Part shown: positions 1-7,028 of the stretch, piece by piece
Numbering within the stretch: position 1 is the stretch's first letter
Layout: the number at the start of each line of letters is the position of its first letter
Origin: Bacteroidaceae bacterium
GTDB taxonomy: Bacteria > Bacteroidota > Bacteroidia > Bacteroidales > CHK158-818
Assembly (NCBI GenBank): GCA_017467745.1
Contig: JAFUKV010000121.1
Coordinates: 1 to 14,964, forward strand
Length of the DNA stretch: 14,964 nucleotides
Direction of reading: 5' to 3'
Made by a program: the position numbers and the translations under genes
Notes under the pieces: model-generated
Seen by the model: the letters and a program-made list of their open reading frames with translations, nothing else
Databases searched by the model: none
Told to the model about the DNA's origin: nothing

Positions 1-286
1 CCTCATACATAGATTGTCCTGTTCCTGTTTCTGCGGCTAAATGAATAATTGCATCTTGTCCATCCAACGCTCGCATCCAATCGTTGCGAGAAGTTACACT
101 ACCTCTAATAAAACGAACTTTCCCTAAAATACTTTTATACAGCGGAGATGTCTTTTCCGGATCTACCCCATGTATCTGCGGAGTCAACACATCAAGCACC
201 GTAACATTATACCCTTTTTCCACGAGACTCAATGAAACATTTGATCCGATAAACCCGGCTCCTCCGGTTACTAATATATTCTTCAT
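1..286 (-). CDS. NAD-dependent sugar epimerase/dehydratase (extended SDR), N-terminal part only
   Basis: Only the first 95 codons are in the window; the gene runs off the left edge. The reading begins [18 protein letters not shown], a Rossmann NAD-binding start with the TGGAGFIG glycine motif at residues 7-14. It later shows a VLDVLTPQIHG segment and, near residues 83-94, HLAAETGTGQSMY. This is the extended short-chain dehydrogenase family that acts on nucleotide sugars. From memory, the PQIHG plus G-x-GQSMY combination is typical of proteins annotated as dTDP-L-rhamnose 4-epimerase-like, but the catalytic YxxxK lies outside the window, so the substrate stays open. The ATG at 286 is 11 bases after the stop of the upstream acyltransferase gene, so it is the next cistron of the same operon. 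Likely role: cytosolic supply of an activated sugar for the same glycan. Confidence 0.85.
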   Translation of the reverse strand, partial: MKNILVTGGAGFIGSNVSLSLVEKGYNVTVLDVLTPQIHGVDPEKTSPLYKSILGKVRFIRGSVTSRNDWMRALDGQDAIIHLAAETGTGQSMYE

Positions 287-297
287 TTTTATCTATT

Positions 298-888
298 CTA
301 TTTAATAAAATTGCCTACCTTATCTGTTTTTTTCCATTCTTTTGAATCAAAACAATATCTCTTTATTATATACGCCGGAGCTCCAACTGCCACACAATAA
401 TCTGGAATATTCTTTGTCACAACTGAATTTGCACCCACAACACAGTTCTTTCCAATTTTTACTCCTAAAATGCATACATTCTCACCAATCCATGTCCCAT
501 CTCCTATTTCAACTTCTCCATTCTGTATTATTGGTTGCTCTAATATTGGGATTGTAATATCCGAAAATCCATGTAGGTTATCGCTTATATACACTTTATC
601 TGCCGTCAAAACCTTTTTCCCTATTTTAATACTTTTAGTACAATATATATGATTAAAATGTCCAATAATCGATCCATCTCCTATCTCCAACAAGCAATTA
701 TCCTCCCCCGTAAGAGGTAATGCCGCTAACCATGTTTTATATTGGATAAACACAGAACGACCTATCCTGATATTTTTCCCTCCATCAATTTTTAAAGGGG
801 AAATAATTCGCGATCCTTTCCCTATATTTCTAACAAAAAATATAAAGTACCACAACGTACTTAATCTAATCCATATTCTTTTTATCAT
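298..888 (-). CDS. LbH (hexapeptide-repeat) acyltransferase, WbbJ-like
   Basis: A 196-residue protein of the left-handed beta-helix acyltransferase superfamily. Such enzymes usually move an acetyl group from acetyl-CoA to a sugar hydroxyl or amine in the cytosol. Isoleucine-rich hexapeptide repeats are visible from about residue 28 (IGKGSRI, IRIGRSVFI) to residue 175, with a histidine-bearing loop (YISDNLHGFSD) and the usual end signature (VVGANSVVTKNIPDY, then VGAPAYIIKRY). I start it at the ATG at 888, which has an AGGTGG Shine-Dalgarno-like site 10 bases upstream and overlaps the preceding gene by 23 bases. The longer reading from a TTG at 957 would overlap that gene by 92 bases and adds nothing typical of the family. 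It probably O-acetylates the glycan or an intermediate; the acceptor cannot be read from sequence. Confidence 0.9.
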   Translation of the reverse strand: MIKRIWIRLSTLWYFIFFVRNIGKGSRIISPLKIDGGKNIRIGRSVFIQYKTWLAALPLTGEDNCLLEIGDGSIIGHFNHIYCTKSIKIGKKVLTADKVYISDNLHGFSDITIPILEQPIIQNGEVEIGDGTWIGENVCILGVKIGKNCVVGANSVVTKNIPDYCVAVGAPAYIIKRYCFDSKEWKKTDKVGNFIK

Positions 889-1555
889 TCTCCAATTTCC
901 ACCTAATATACTCTGATATATCAAAAAATTTCTTATAATTATCGGCAATCCAAGCAAAATCTTGTTCCCACCATTTATCTTGCGACAAAAAATTTATTTG
1001 CTCCTGTGAAAATCTTTTTCTTATTTCTTTGGCAGGAACACCCCCAACTATCGAATATGGCTCAACATCTTTCGTTACAACAGAACCGGCAGCTATAATT
1101 GCCCCATCTCCAACAGTTATACCATCTGCTATAAAAACACGTTCACCTATCCACACATCATTCCCGATAATCGTTATCCAACTACTATCCTTTACATAAT
1201 GATAAGGAGGAAATATCGGTGTTTCTTCCGTAAAAAAGGAAAAAGGAATCTGACCTTCTGTATTATAATAAAATGCTGGAAAAGTAGATACAAATTTAGT
1301 TGTTGGATGAACACCCATCCCTGCCCTTAAACTATTTGCAATACTACAAAAACGACCAATTTTTACTCCATGAATATTACAATCATTCCCTAAATACGAG
1401 CCCAATCCTATATAACTTTTAATTATTGATGATTTCTTGCCTATGGAATTTTTTCCTTCAAAAAAAGAAGAATGAATAATTGCATCTTTTGCTATCCATC
1501 TTTTGTTATTACTCAATAAGAATTTTAATATTATTCTCTTTATATGCCCCAACAT
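866..1555 (-). CDS. CatB/XAT-type LbH O-acetyltransferase
   Basis: A 229-residue member of the xenobiotic/polysaccharide O-acetyltransferase branch of the LbH superfamily. Hexapeptide coils fill about residues 35-75. They are interrupted by a long loop with the family's VHPTTKF segment, where His83 is the probable catalytic base, then STFPAFY. Coils resume at IIGNDVWIGERVFI, and the protein ends with PYSIVGGVPAKEIRKRF, the standard C-terminal signature of CatB-related enzymes. I start at the ATG at 1555 (MLGHIKR), one base after the stop of the upstream glycosyltransferase gene; an in-frame ATG at 1576 would overlap that gene by 20 bases. The C-terminal helical tail is rich in Trp and Lys. 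In a glycan operon the likely job is O-acetylation of a sugar residue rather than drug inactivation. The substrate is unknown. Confidence 0.9.
   Translation of the reverse strand: MLGHIKRIILKFLLSNNKRWIAKDAIIHSSFFEGKNSIGKKSSIIKSYIGLGSYLGNDCNIHGVKIGRFCSIANSLRAGMGVHPTTKFVSTFPAFYYNTEGQIPFSFFTEETPIFPPYHYVKDSSWITIIGNDVWIGERVFIADGITVGDGAIIAAGSVVTKDVEPYSIVGGVPAKEIRKRFSQEQINFLSQDKWWEQDFAWIADNYKKFFDISEYIRWKLENDKKNMD
899..904 (-). promoter_or_regulatory. Shine-Dalgarno-like site deciding the start at 888
   Basis: Reads AGGTGG on the minus strand, 10 bases before the ATG at 888 and inside the 3' end of the upstream acyltransferase gene. It supports the 888 start over the TTG at 957. Strong Shine-Dalgarno sites are otherwise scarce in this window. 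Confidence 0.5.
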
Positions 1556-1556
1556 T

Positions 1557-2414
1557 TTATTCTCTTTCAAATGCATCTATAAAAGATTTCTGTGTATGAT
1601 TTACAATATGCACATCAAGATATTGCGCATATTCTTGTAATTTATGATAACTTTCAAACATATAGGCAAGATCCCGTAACAAAACATGCATTTTATATTG
1701 TTCCTCAAACTTTTTCCATGGTATTAGTTCTACATTTGTTTGATCATAAAAATGTCTATCATATGTACAAACTTCATTTTTCTCATTCACACATATTTGT
1801 TCTGTCCATGAATGATCAACACCATAAAGATCAATTTGCTTATACCCCATATTCATTGCATTAAAAATACATGCAACTACAACATTTTGAACCCTCGGCA
1901 TAGAAAGGCCTTTGGTATATATCCAATTTGTTAAAGAAGGAATACCGCACCACTCACTGCTATGATATGGTATAACTTTAATATTTTCATTATCTTTAAA
2001 TATCTCCTTAAAACGAACATGCTTAAATGCAATATATGGAACAAACAAATTACAAGGCCATGACGTTAAAAGTAATTTTTGAAATATCTTATTTCTATAA
2101 TCTACACATTTTTGCAAATCACTCCAAAAACCGGGATCAGCAATTACATAATATTTAGGTTTTATTTTTTGATAATATTCTGTTATCGCAAAATTATTAA
2201 CTACACATACATCTTCTTGAAGAAAAATATCAATATTTTCTATTATTTCATTCTGTAATGATGGGCCATTTGCTAATACAATAAAACGTTTTTGATGCTC
2301 TTCTTTTTGTATATAATTATTAAAATCTTCAAATCTAAACTTATAAATAATCCAGTATATGCTCTTAAATAAATAGACAATATTTTTTCCTATTATTTTA
2401 ATTATACTCTTCAT
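1557..2414 (-). CDS. Putative glycosyltransferase, DUF115/GT42-like (nonulosonic acid transferase candidate)
   Basis: A 285-residue protein. The N-terminal 30 residues are basic and aromatic/hydrophobic (LFKSIYWIIYKFRF), suggesting peripheral membrane attachment. Residues 44-53 read FIVLANGPSL, followed by VCVVNNFA and the KPKYYVIADPGFW segment, and residues 197-203 read YGVDHSW. The GPSL-type loop followed by an Asn-rich strand is characteristic of the DUF115/MptE-like fold and of GT42 sialyltransferases (Cst-II type, about 290 residues). DUF115 is also the core of Maf, which transfers pseudaminic acid to flagellin. Lying in a Pse operon, this gene is the only glycosyltransferase candidate in the window, so I infer that it may transfer Pse from CMP-Pse. 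It overlaps the flippase gene by 17 bases and is among the most AT-rich genes here. Function is inferred; the fold assignment is moderately sure. Confidence 0.7.
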   Translation of the reverse strand: MKSIIKIIGKNIVYLFKSIYWIIYKFRFEDFNNYIQKEEHQKRFIVLANGPSLQNEIIENIDIFLQEDVCVVNNFAITEYYQKIKPKYYVIADPGFWSDLQKCVDYRNKIFQKLLLTSWPCNLFVPYIAFKHVRFKEIFKDNENIKVIPYHSSEWCGIPSLTNWIYTKGLSMPRVQNVVVACIFNAMNMGYKQIDLYGVDHSWTEQICVNEKNEVCTYDRHFYDQTNVELIPWKKFEEQYKMHVLLRDLAYMFESYHKLQEYAQYLDVHIVNHTQKSFIDAFERE

Positions 2415-3828
2415 TCCTTAGATACTTTCTTATATAACATATATTATTCGACAAAATAATACGCATACAAATAAAAACAGACAGAAAATACACAAGCATT
2501 TTCCACATAATATTTTTCAGAACATCTACCCTAAAATCAAGACAATATACACATACACATACAACAGCTATTACTATTGCGAAGGACAATAAAACCCGTA
2601 TATGTGAAATATTCACTTTTGAAAAATAAATATATGCTAACAACATAGAGCACAATGTAAATGCCGAAGTTATACAAGCGGCAACAATCCCCAATCGGGG
2701 CAATAATATTATATTTAAACACACACTTGCCAATCCTCCGCATATAGAGATAGCGGAACTTATCTTAGTTTTTTCTCGGGCTGTTATAATAGTACCATAC
2801 AACATACTCATAGACGAAGCAACTACACCGATTAAAATCATCGGCACATAATAATAGGCAATATGAAATTTTTCTGCTGAGAATATCTGAAAAAATTCCT
2901 TTGCAAACAATGCAAGACCCAATGCTCCGCTTATGATTACAAAAAAATAGACATTTCTTACTTTTGTAAATTGCTCGGTAAATTGCAGTGTACCGTATAT
3001 TTTAAAGAAATAAGGCTCAAATGCCTTATACGCCCCATAAGAAACGATATTCAATATCAACGCTAATGTCGAGGCTGTACTATATATGCCCAGATCACTC
3101 AAATTAAGATATTTATCTATCAATATTCTATCTGACATCGAAACTAAGTTATACGATAATGCACCGGGCACCAAAGGTAATGAAAAAATCAAAGCCTTTT
3201 TTATTTGCCCCCAATCAAAATGCCAAATCATATTTTTTACGGTAATATAGGCAAATATGATTCCGAAAATGATGGTAACTACCATATTGGCGAGAAGAAT
3301 CCCTTCTGCTTTAAACTGATACCCAACCACAAGCCAAAGCGTCAACCCAAAGATAGACACTCCTTTCAAAACATTCAGAACAGTTAAAGGCAACGGGCGT
3401 TCTTGTAAACGAAACAACGCACAAGGCAAAACCCCTACAATATTAAACAGATTAGTAATAAGCCCTATTGCCATATATGGATAAAAATCAACGTTACTGC
3501 CAATTTGTGTAAATAGGTAGGGTCCGACAACAAATAGCAATAAAGAAAGAAATAGATTAATCCCGACAACAAAAATAGAAATATTTCCCAACAGTTTCTT
3601 TTGTTCCGTCTCGTTTCCCATACGGTAATAATACACTAAATAGTAGGTATTCAAACACAAAAAACCTATTATTACTAAGAATATATTTACCGTATTTACG
3701 TAATTTACAATACCGTACTCTGCCGGAGTAAGGTATTGCGTCAATATAGGGAAAGAAATAAAACTCAACAGGCGAGGAGCAATATCTCCGATTGCATATA
3801 TCGTAGAATTCTTTATCAGATTACTCAT
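2398..3828 (-). CDS. wzx: Wzx-type lipid-linked oligosaccharide flippase (MOP/MATE superfamily)
   Basis: A 476-residue, very hydrophobic protein with a spread of about 12-14 predicted membrane helices, the usual size and layout of Wzx/RfbX-type flippases that move undecaprenyl-linked repeat units across the inner membrane. The N-terminus (SNLIKNSTIYAIGDIAPR, then LLSFISFPILTQYLTPAEYG) is the standard start of Bacteroidota polysaccharide flippases, with the basic/aromatic first helix followed by the PAEYG loop. I chose the ATG at 3828, two bases after the stop of the upstream lipoprotein gene. The open frame extends upstream to 3915, but those 29 residues lie inside the lipoprotein gene and do not resemble a flippase. 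Its presence indicates a Wzx-dependent route for the glycan; no polymerase (Wzy) is visible in the window. Confidence 0.93.
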   Translation of the reverse strand: MSNLIKNSTIYAIGDIAPRLLSFISFPILTQYLTPAEYGIVNYVNTVNIFLVIIGFLCLNTYYLVYYYRMGNETEQKKLLGNISIFVVGINLFLSLLLFVVGPYLFTQIGSNVDFYPYMAIGLITNLFNIVGVLPCALFRLQERPLPLTVLNVLKGVSIFGLTLWLVVGYQFKAEGILLANMVVTIIFGIIFAYITVKNMIWHFDWGQIKKALIFSLPLVPGALSYNLVSMSDRILIDKYLNLSDLGIYSTASTLALILNIVSYGAYKAFEPYFFKIYGTLQFTEQFTKVRNVYFFVIISGALGLALFAKEFFQIFSAEKFHIAYYYVPMILIGVVASSMSMLYGTIITAREKTKISSAISICGGLASVCLNIILLPRLGIVAACITSAFTLCSMLLAYIYFSKVNISHIRVLLSFAIVIAVVCVCVYCLDFRVDVLKNIMWKMLVYFLSVFICMRIILSNNICYIRKYLRNEEYN

Positions 3829-3830
3829 TA

Positions 3831-4850
3831 TTACAATCGACTGAAAATCTTCTGTATAGAAATCTTTGCAAAATAAATAGAAATCTTTCCCGGTCCGGCA
3901 TAATATGACATCCAAAGTTCATCGTTTACTCGGATAACACCGGGATAAGCATTATCTCCGCCACCGGGGAATACATATATCGGGTCTAAAACATTATTTT
4001 TTATATGATACAGCATTGTACCGTCTAATCCTCGTCCGGCAACAAACCGTTGACCGTCTAACGTAATTATATCCGGACAATGAATCAAATACCCGCTATC
4101 ATTCCACGTCCACTCTGTATACGGAAAGGAAGCCGTACCGATATAACCGTTTCCGGAAACCGCTCTCGACACAATCATCATGCCGCCGTCTTCTAAAAAC
4201 TCAATATCTGCTTCATTTCCTTGTATATTTAGCTCCGTAATCAACGAATAATTTACTCCATCTACCGATCTTACCAGTAAAGGTTTCACATTTGCACTAT
4301 AAGCTACACCATAAGCAATACCGTCTTTCCATACTACTCGCCATAACCAGTAAGATGACAATGTTTTATCTTGTTGTATAGAAACTGCCTGCGCATTTGT
4401 AAAAGATAATTGTGCACTTGTCAATTCGCCGGAAAAGAAACGAACGCCTGTTTTACGGAAAAACAGTTGACCATTCTCAATATTAGAACAACCGTATATA
4501 AGCATTAACCGATTGTCCGATGTTACAGTCAATTTAGGATCTCTCAAATCATAGTCCTTGTCTCCGACCAGTCCTACGGATACCCATTTCTCACCATCAA
4601 CAGATTCTAAAATCCGAATTTTTCCGTAATTATCCGGCGAAGTAGGAACATGCGCAACAGCCTCTCTAAAACAGCAATAATATTTTCCTTTATATTCTGT
4701 CAACCCTGTAAAAGCGCAATGCGGCGCATTATCCCAAATACGAGATTGAAACGATGTATCTTCCATATACCACGACAATAAATCATCTATATCATCGCAG
4801 GACGTCAATACAAAAGAAAAAATAACAAGTAAAACAATACGAAACCTCAT
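3831..4850 (-). CDS. Sialidase-like BNR beta-propeller lipoprotein
   Basis: A 339-residue exported lipoprotein. The N-terminus is a type II signal: basic start, hydrophobic core and lipobox LTSC, with Cys18 followed by the acidic patch DDIDD. In Bacteroidota such a patch after the cysteine is associated with delivery to the cell surface. The mature part is a sialidase-fold beta-propeller: residues 61-63 are FRE in the strand YYCCFREA, LRDPK lies at about 102-106, and Asp-box motifs (SxDGxxW/Y) are visible at about 83-89 and 195-201. It resembles proteins generically annotated exo-alpha-sialidase in Bacteroidota, but I do not see a full sialidase arginine triad, so enzymatic activity is uncertain. 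It lies 31 bases after pseI and two bases before the flippase gene. I infer a role in binding or trimming nonulosonic-acid glycan at the surface. Confidence 0.8.
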   Translation of the reverse strand: MRFRIVLLVIFSFVLTSCDDIDDLLSWYMEDTSFQSRIWDNAPHCAFTGLTEYKGKYYCCFREAVAHVPTSPDNYGKIRILESVDGEKWVSVGLVGDKDYDLRDPKLTVTSDNRLMLIYGCSNIENGQLFFRKTGVRFFSGELTSAQLSFTNAQAVSIQQDKTLSSYWLWRVVWKDGIAYGVAYSANVKPLLVRSVDGVNYSLITELNIQGNEADIEFLEDGGMMIVSRAVSGNGYIGTASFPYTEWTWNDSGYLIHCPDIITLDGQRFVAGRGLDGTMLYHIKNNVLDPIYVFPGGGDNAYPGVIRVNDELWMSYYAGPGKISIYFAKISIQKIFSRL

Positions 4851-4856
4851 CGTCAT

Positions 4857-4860
4857 TCCC
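4857..4860 (-). promoter_or_regulatory. Ribosome-binding site deciding the lipoprotein start
   Basis: Reads GGGA on the minus strand, six bases before the ATG at 4850. Two alternative starts exist, ATG at 4856 and TTG at 4862. The first sits directly against this site and the second overlaps it, so the spacing favours 4850, which also gives the cleanest lipoprotein signal peptide. Confidence 0.45.
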
Positions 4861-4881
4861 AATCAGCAAAATCCGTATTTA

Positions 4882-5901
4882 CTAATCAATAAAATCAAAA
4901 CTCATGCGTGTACCCATTTCTAAATCCCGATTTACGGTTTTACCTAATATCTGCGGTAGATATTTGGGATGCAAGCCGTATCCGGGACGGACGGAACGGA
5001 CGTTTTTTTCGGTAATGACATCTCCTTTTTTCATATTCTCGGCCACATAAAGCGAGCGAGAAAATTGCCGGCCTTTTATCTGGCTGATATCTGTTGGATA
5101 AGTAACCCGTCCTATTGCCTTTTCTACATTTCTAATAGACTTTACCATCGCCGCAAATTCCTCTTTATTCATCGAGAACTCGCAATCGGGGCCGCCTATC
5201 GCCCGGTCTATAATAAAATGTTTTTCTATCACCTCTGCGCCTAACGCTACGGCAGCAACTGCAACATCGCTACCTAACGTATGGTCAGATAATCCGACTT
5301 TAACGCCAAAACGCTTTTTCATATCGCGCATAGTAGCCAAATTAGCATCTTCAATCGGAGCCGGATAAGCCGAAGTACATTTCAATAACGTGATGTCGTT
5401 ATTGCCCACTCTACGGCACGCCTCTAATGCAAGGTTTATATCTTCTATCGTCGCAACCCCAGTAGACATAATAATGGGCTTCTGCTTAGATGCTATATAT
5501 TCTATTAACGGAATATCCGTTATCTCAAACGACGCTATCTTATAAATAGGGTTTTCTAACGACTCCAATAAGTCTACGGCTGTTTTATCGAAAGGTGTGG
5601 AAAAGCACTCAATTCCGACTTTCTTAGCTTCTTCAAAAATAGCTTTGTGCCATTCCCACGGAGTATAAGCTTTTTGGTATAAATCGTACAACCTATATCC
5701 GTCCCATAATCCTCCGGGCTCTGCCATAAACTCCGGTTTATCACAATTTAATGTAATTGTATCTGCTGTATAAGTCTGTATTTTAATGGCATCAGCTCCC
5801 GCTTTTTTAGCAACAGACACTGTCTCTAACGCCATATCAAGGCTATGCCCATGATTTGCAGACATTTCTGCAATTATAAAAGTCTTACTGTTCATTATCA
5901 T
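4882..5901 (-). CDS. pseI: Pseudaminic acid synthase PseI
   Basis: A 339-residue NeuB-family synthase that condenses phosphoenolpyruvate with 2,4-diacetamido-2,4,6-trideoxy-L-altrose (or a variant) to give pseudaminic acid in the cytosol. The TIM-barrel domain covers about residues 1-270: AEMSANHGHSLDMAL near the start, then AGADAIKIQTYTADTITL, WDGYRLYDLYQ with TPWEWH, CFSTPFDKTAVD, KIASFEITDIPLIEY, LLKCTSAYPAP and GLSDHTLGS. The SAF domain occupies the end, with RSVRPGYGLHPKYL from about residue 302. SFEITDIPLI and the WDG...LYDLYQ stretch match PseI more than sialic-acid NeuB or LegI. The ATG at 5901 overlaps the stop of the ATP-grasp gene in an ATGA junction; a second ATG lies two codons on. 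It is the last Pse-pathway gene in the transcript, after the two accessory genes. Confidence 0.96.
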   Translation of the reverse strand: MIMNSKTFIIAEMSANHGHSLDMALETVSVAKKAGADAIKIQTYTADTITLNCDKPEFMAEPGGLWDGYRLYDLYQKAYTPWEWHKAIFEEAKKVGIECFSTPFDKTAVDLLESLENPIYKIASFEITDIPLIEYIASKQKPIIMSTGVATIEDINLALEACRRVGNNDITLLKCTSAYPAPIEDANLATMRDMKKRFGVKVGLSDHTLGSDVAVAAVALGAEVIEKHFIIDRAIGGPDCEFSMNKEEFAAMVKSIRNVEKAIGRVTYPTDISQIKGRQFSRSLYVAENMKKGDVITEKNVRSVRPGYGLHPKYLPQILGKTVNRDLEMGTRMSFDFID

Positions 5902-7028
5902 GAGAAATAATCAATTTGATTTATATCATCTAAAACAATATAATACCATCCCTTAGATTCCATTAAGGTTTTTGCTTGAAATTCAACATCTCCAATACTT
6001 TTTATCGATTCTCGACAAATAGCATTTCCGTTCCGTTGCTTCACATATAAGTATTTTTCCCAATCTTTATTGTTCAAAATCATCTGAACCACAGCATGTT
6101 TTTGATACAATGGCAGTATCTTCAAGTCTTTACCAACCGCAGCATCTATTATCAACTGTAAATAGTCTATGCCCATAGACAACTCAGCCATTTCATCTCG
6201 CCAACCGCCCATACGGCTTGCTATTTCGATAACAGCCCACTCTCCATTATGATATTTCAACTCTATATGCCCGGCTCCATACTTGATTTTAAAAGCATCT
6301 AAGATTTTAAAAATAAAAGTTTTTAAATCATCATAAACCTCATCGCTAATTCGAGCCGGCATTAAATGATGTGTCTCCACAAAATTGGGAATCCCGTCGG
6401 TATTTTCTTCCGTTACTGCAACAATGTGATGTGTACCGTTACTCGATATTGTTTCTACACTATATTGCTGCCCTTGTAAATATTCTTCCGCTAAAACAAT
6501 TTTATTGTTAGACTCATTTAACGCATCTTCAAACGCATCTTCAAATTGTTTTTGATTTTCAACAAAAGCAACTCCTCGAGAAGCCGAACGATCGGATGCT
6601 TTAACTACAAAAGGAAAAGTAAACGGAGGTTTTGATAAATCGCTATCTTGATATAATTCCGTCGCTTTTGCACTACGAATATTATTTGCACTAAATATTT
6701 TTTTCATTCTACTTTTATCCGTAGTGTCTAATGCCGTTTCTAACGAATTATTGCGCAAGCCTAATCTTTCTCCAATGGCACAAGCCGTTATGTTCCCCAT
6801 CTCTGTTGCAACTGTTTGCACTGCCACCGGATGAAACTGTTGAGCGACACTGTAAATACCCTCTATATCATCGATGCTTAGCAAATGAAAATAGTCGGCA
6901 CATTGTTTTCCTTCACATTCAGGATTATAATCAAAAACATGAGCAATATAACCTGCTTCTTTTACCTTGTTAATAAACTTAACTTGCAGGCTTCCCCCAC
7001 CTATAATAAAAAAATCTTTTTTATTCAC
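5898..7028 (-). CDS. ATP-grasp ligase, candidate nonulosonic acid-modifying enzyme
   Basis: A 376-residue protein of the ATP-grasp superfamily (carbamoyl-phosphate-synthase/biotin-carboxylase-like branch). Such enzymes activate a carboxylate as acyl phosphate and join it to an amine or other nucleophile. Residues 1-100 form a Rossmann-like pre-ATP-grasp domain (FFIIGGGSLQ). The ATP-grasp core shows FPFVVKASDRSASRGV at about 138-153 with Lys143, the hinge EEYLQGQQYSVE at 181-192, and the metal-binding end with HIELK (254-258) and EIASRMGG (268-275). The start is GTG at 7028, overlapping the DegT-like gene stop as GTGA; the end overlaps pseI as ATGA. Such tight coupling on both sides suggests a linked function. 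I infer that it attaches an amino acid or other acyl group to a Pse precursor or to Pse itself. The exact substrate cannot be deduced. Confidence 0.85.
   Translation of the reverse strand: MNKKDFFIIGGGSLQVKFINKVKEAGYIAHVFDYNPECEGKQCADYFHLLSIDDIEGIYSVAQQFHPVAVQTVATEMGNITACAIGERLGLRNNSLETALDTTDKSRMKKIFSANNIRSAKATELYQDSDLSKPPFTFPFVVKASDRSASRGVAFVENQKQFEDAFEDALNESNNKIVLAEEYLQGQQYSVETISSNGTHHIVAVTEENTDGIPNFVETHHLMPARISDEVYDDLKTFIFKILDAFKIKYGAGHIELKYHNGEWAVIEIASRMGGWRDEMAELSMGIDYLQLIIDAAVGKDLKILPLYQKHAVVQMILNNKDWEKYLYVKQRNGNAICRESIKSIGDVEFQAKTLMESKGWYYIVLDDINQIDYFS

Noticed and set aside
889..957. Upstream extension of the WbbJ-like acyltransferase to a TTG at 957
   Set aside because: It overlaps the upstream gene by 92 bases; the ATG at 888 has a Shine-Dalgarno-like site and a typical start.
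2537..2743. A 68-codon minus-strand frame inside the flippase gene
   Set aside because: Alternative-frame shadow of the flippase, Cys-rich and without family features.
3829..3915. Upstream extension of the flippase frame by 29 codons
   Set aside because: It lies within the 3' end of the lipoprotein gene and the extra residues do not fit a flippase N-terminus; the ATG at 3828 gives the standard family start.
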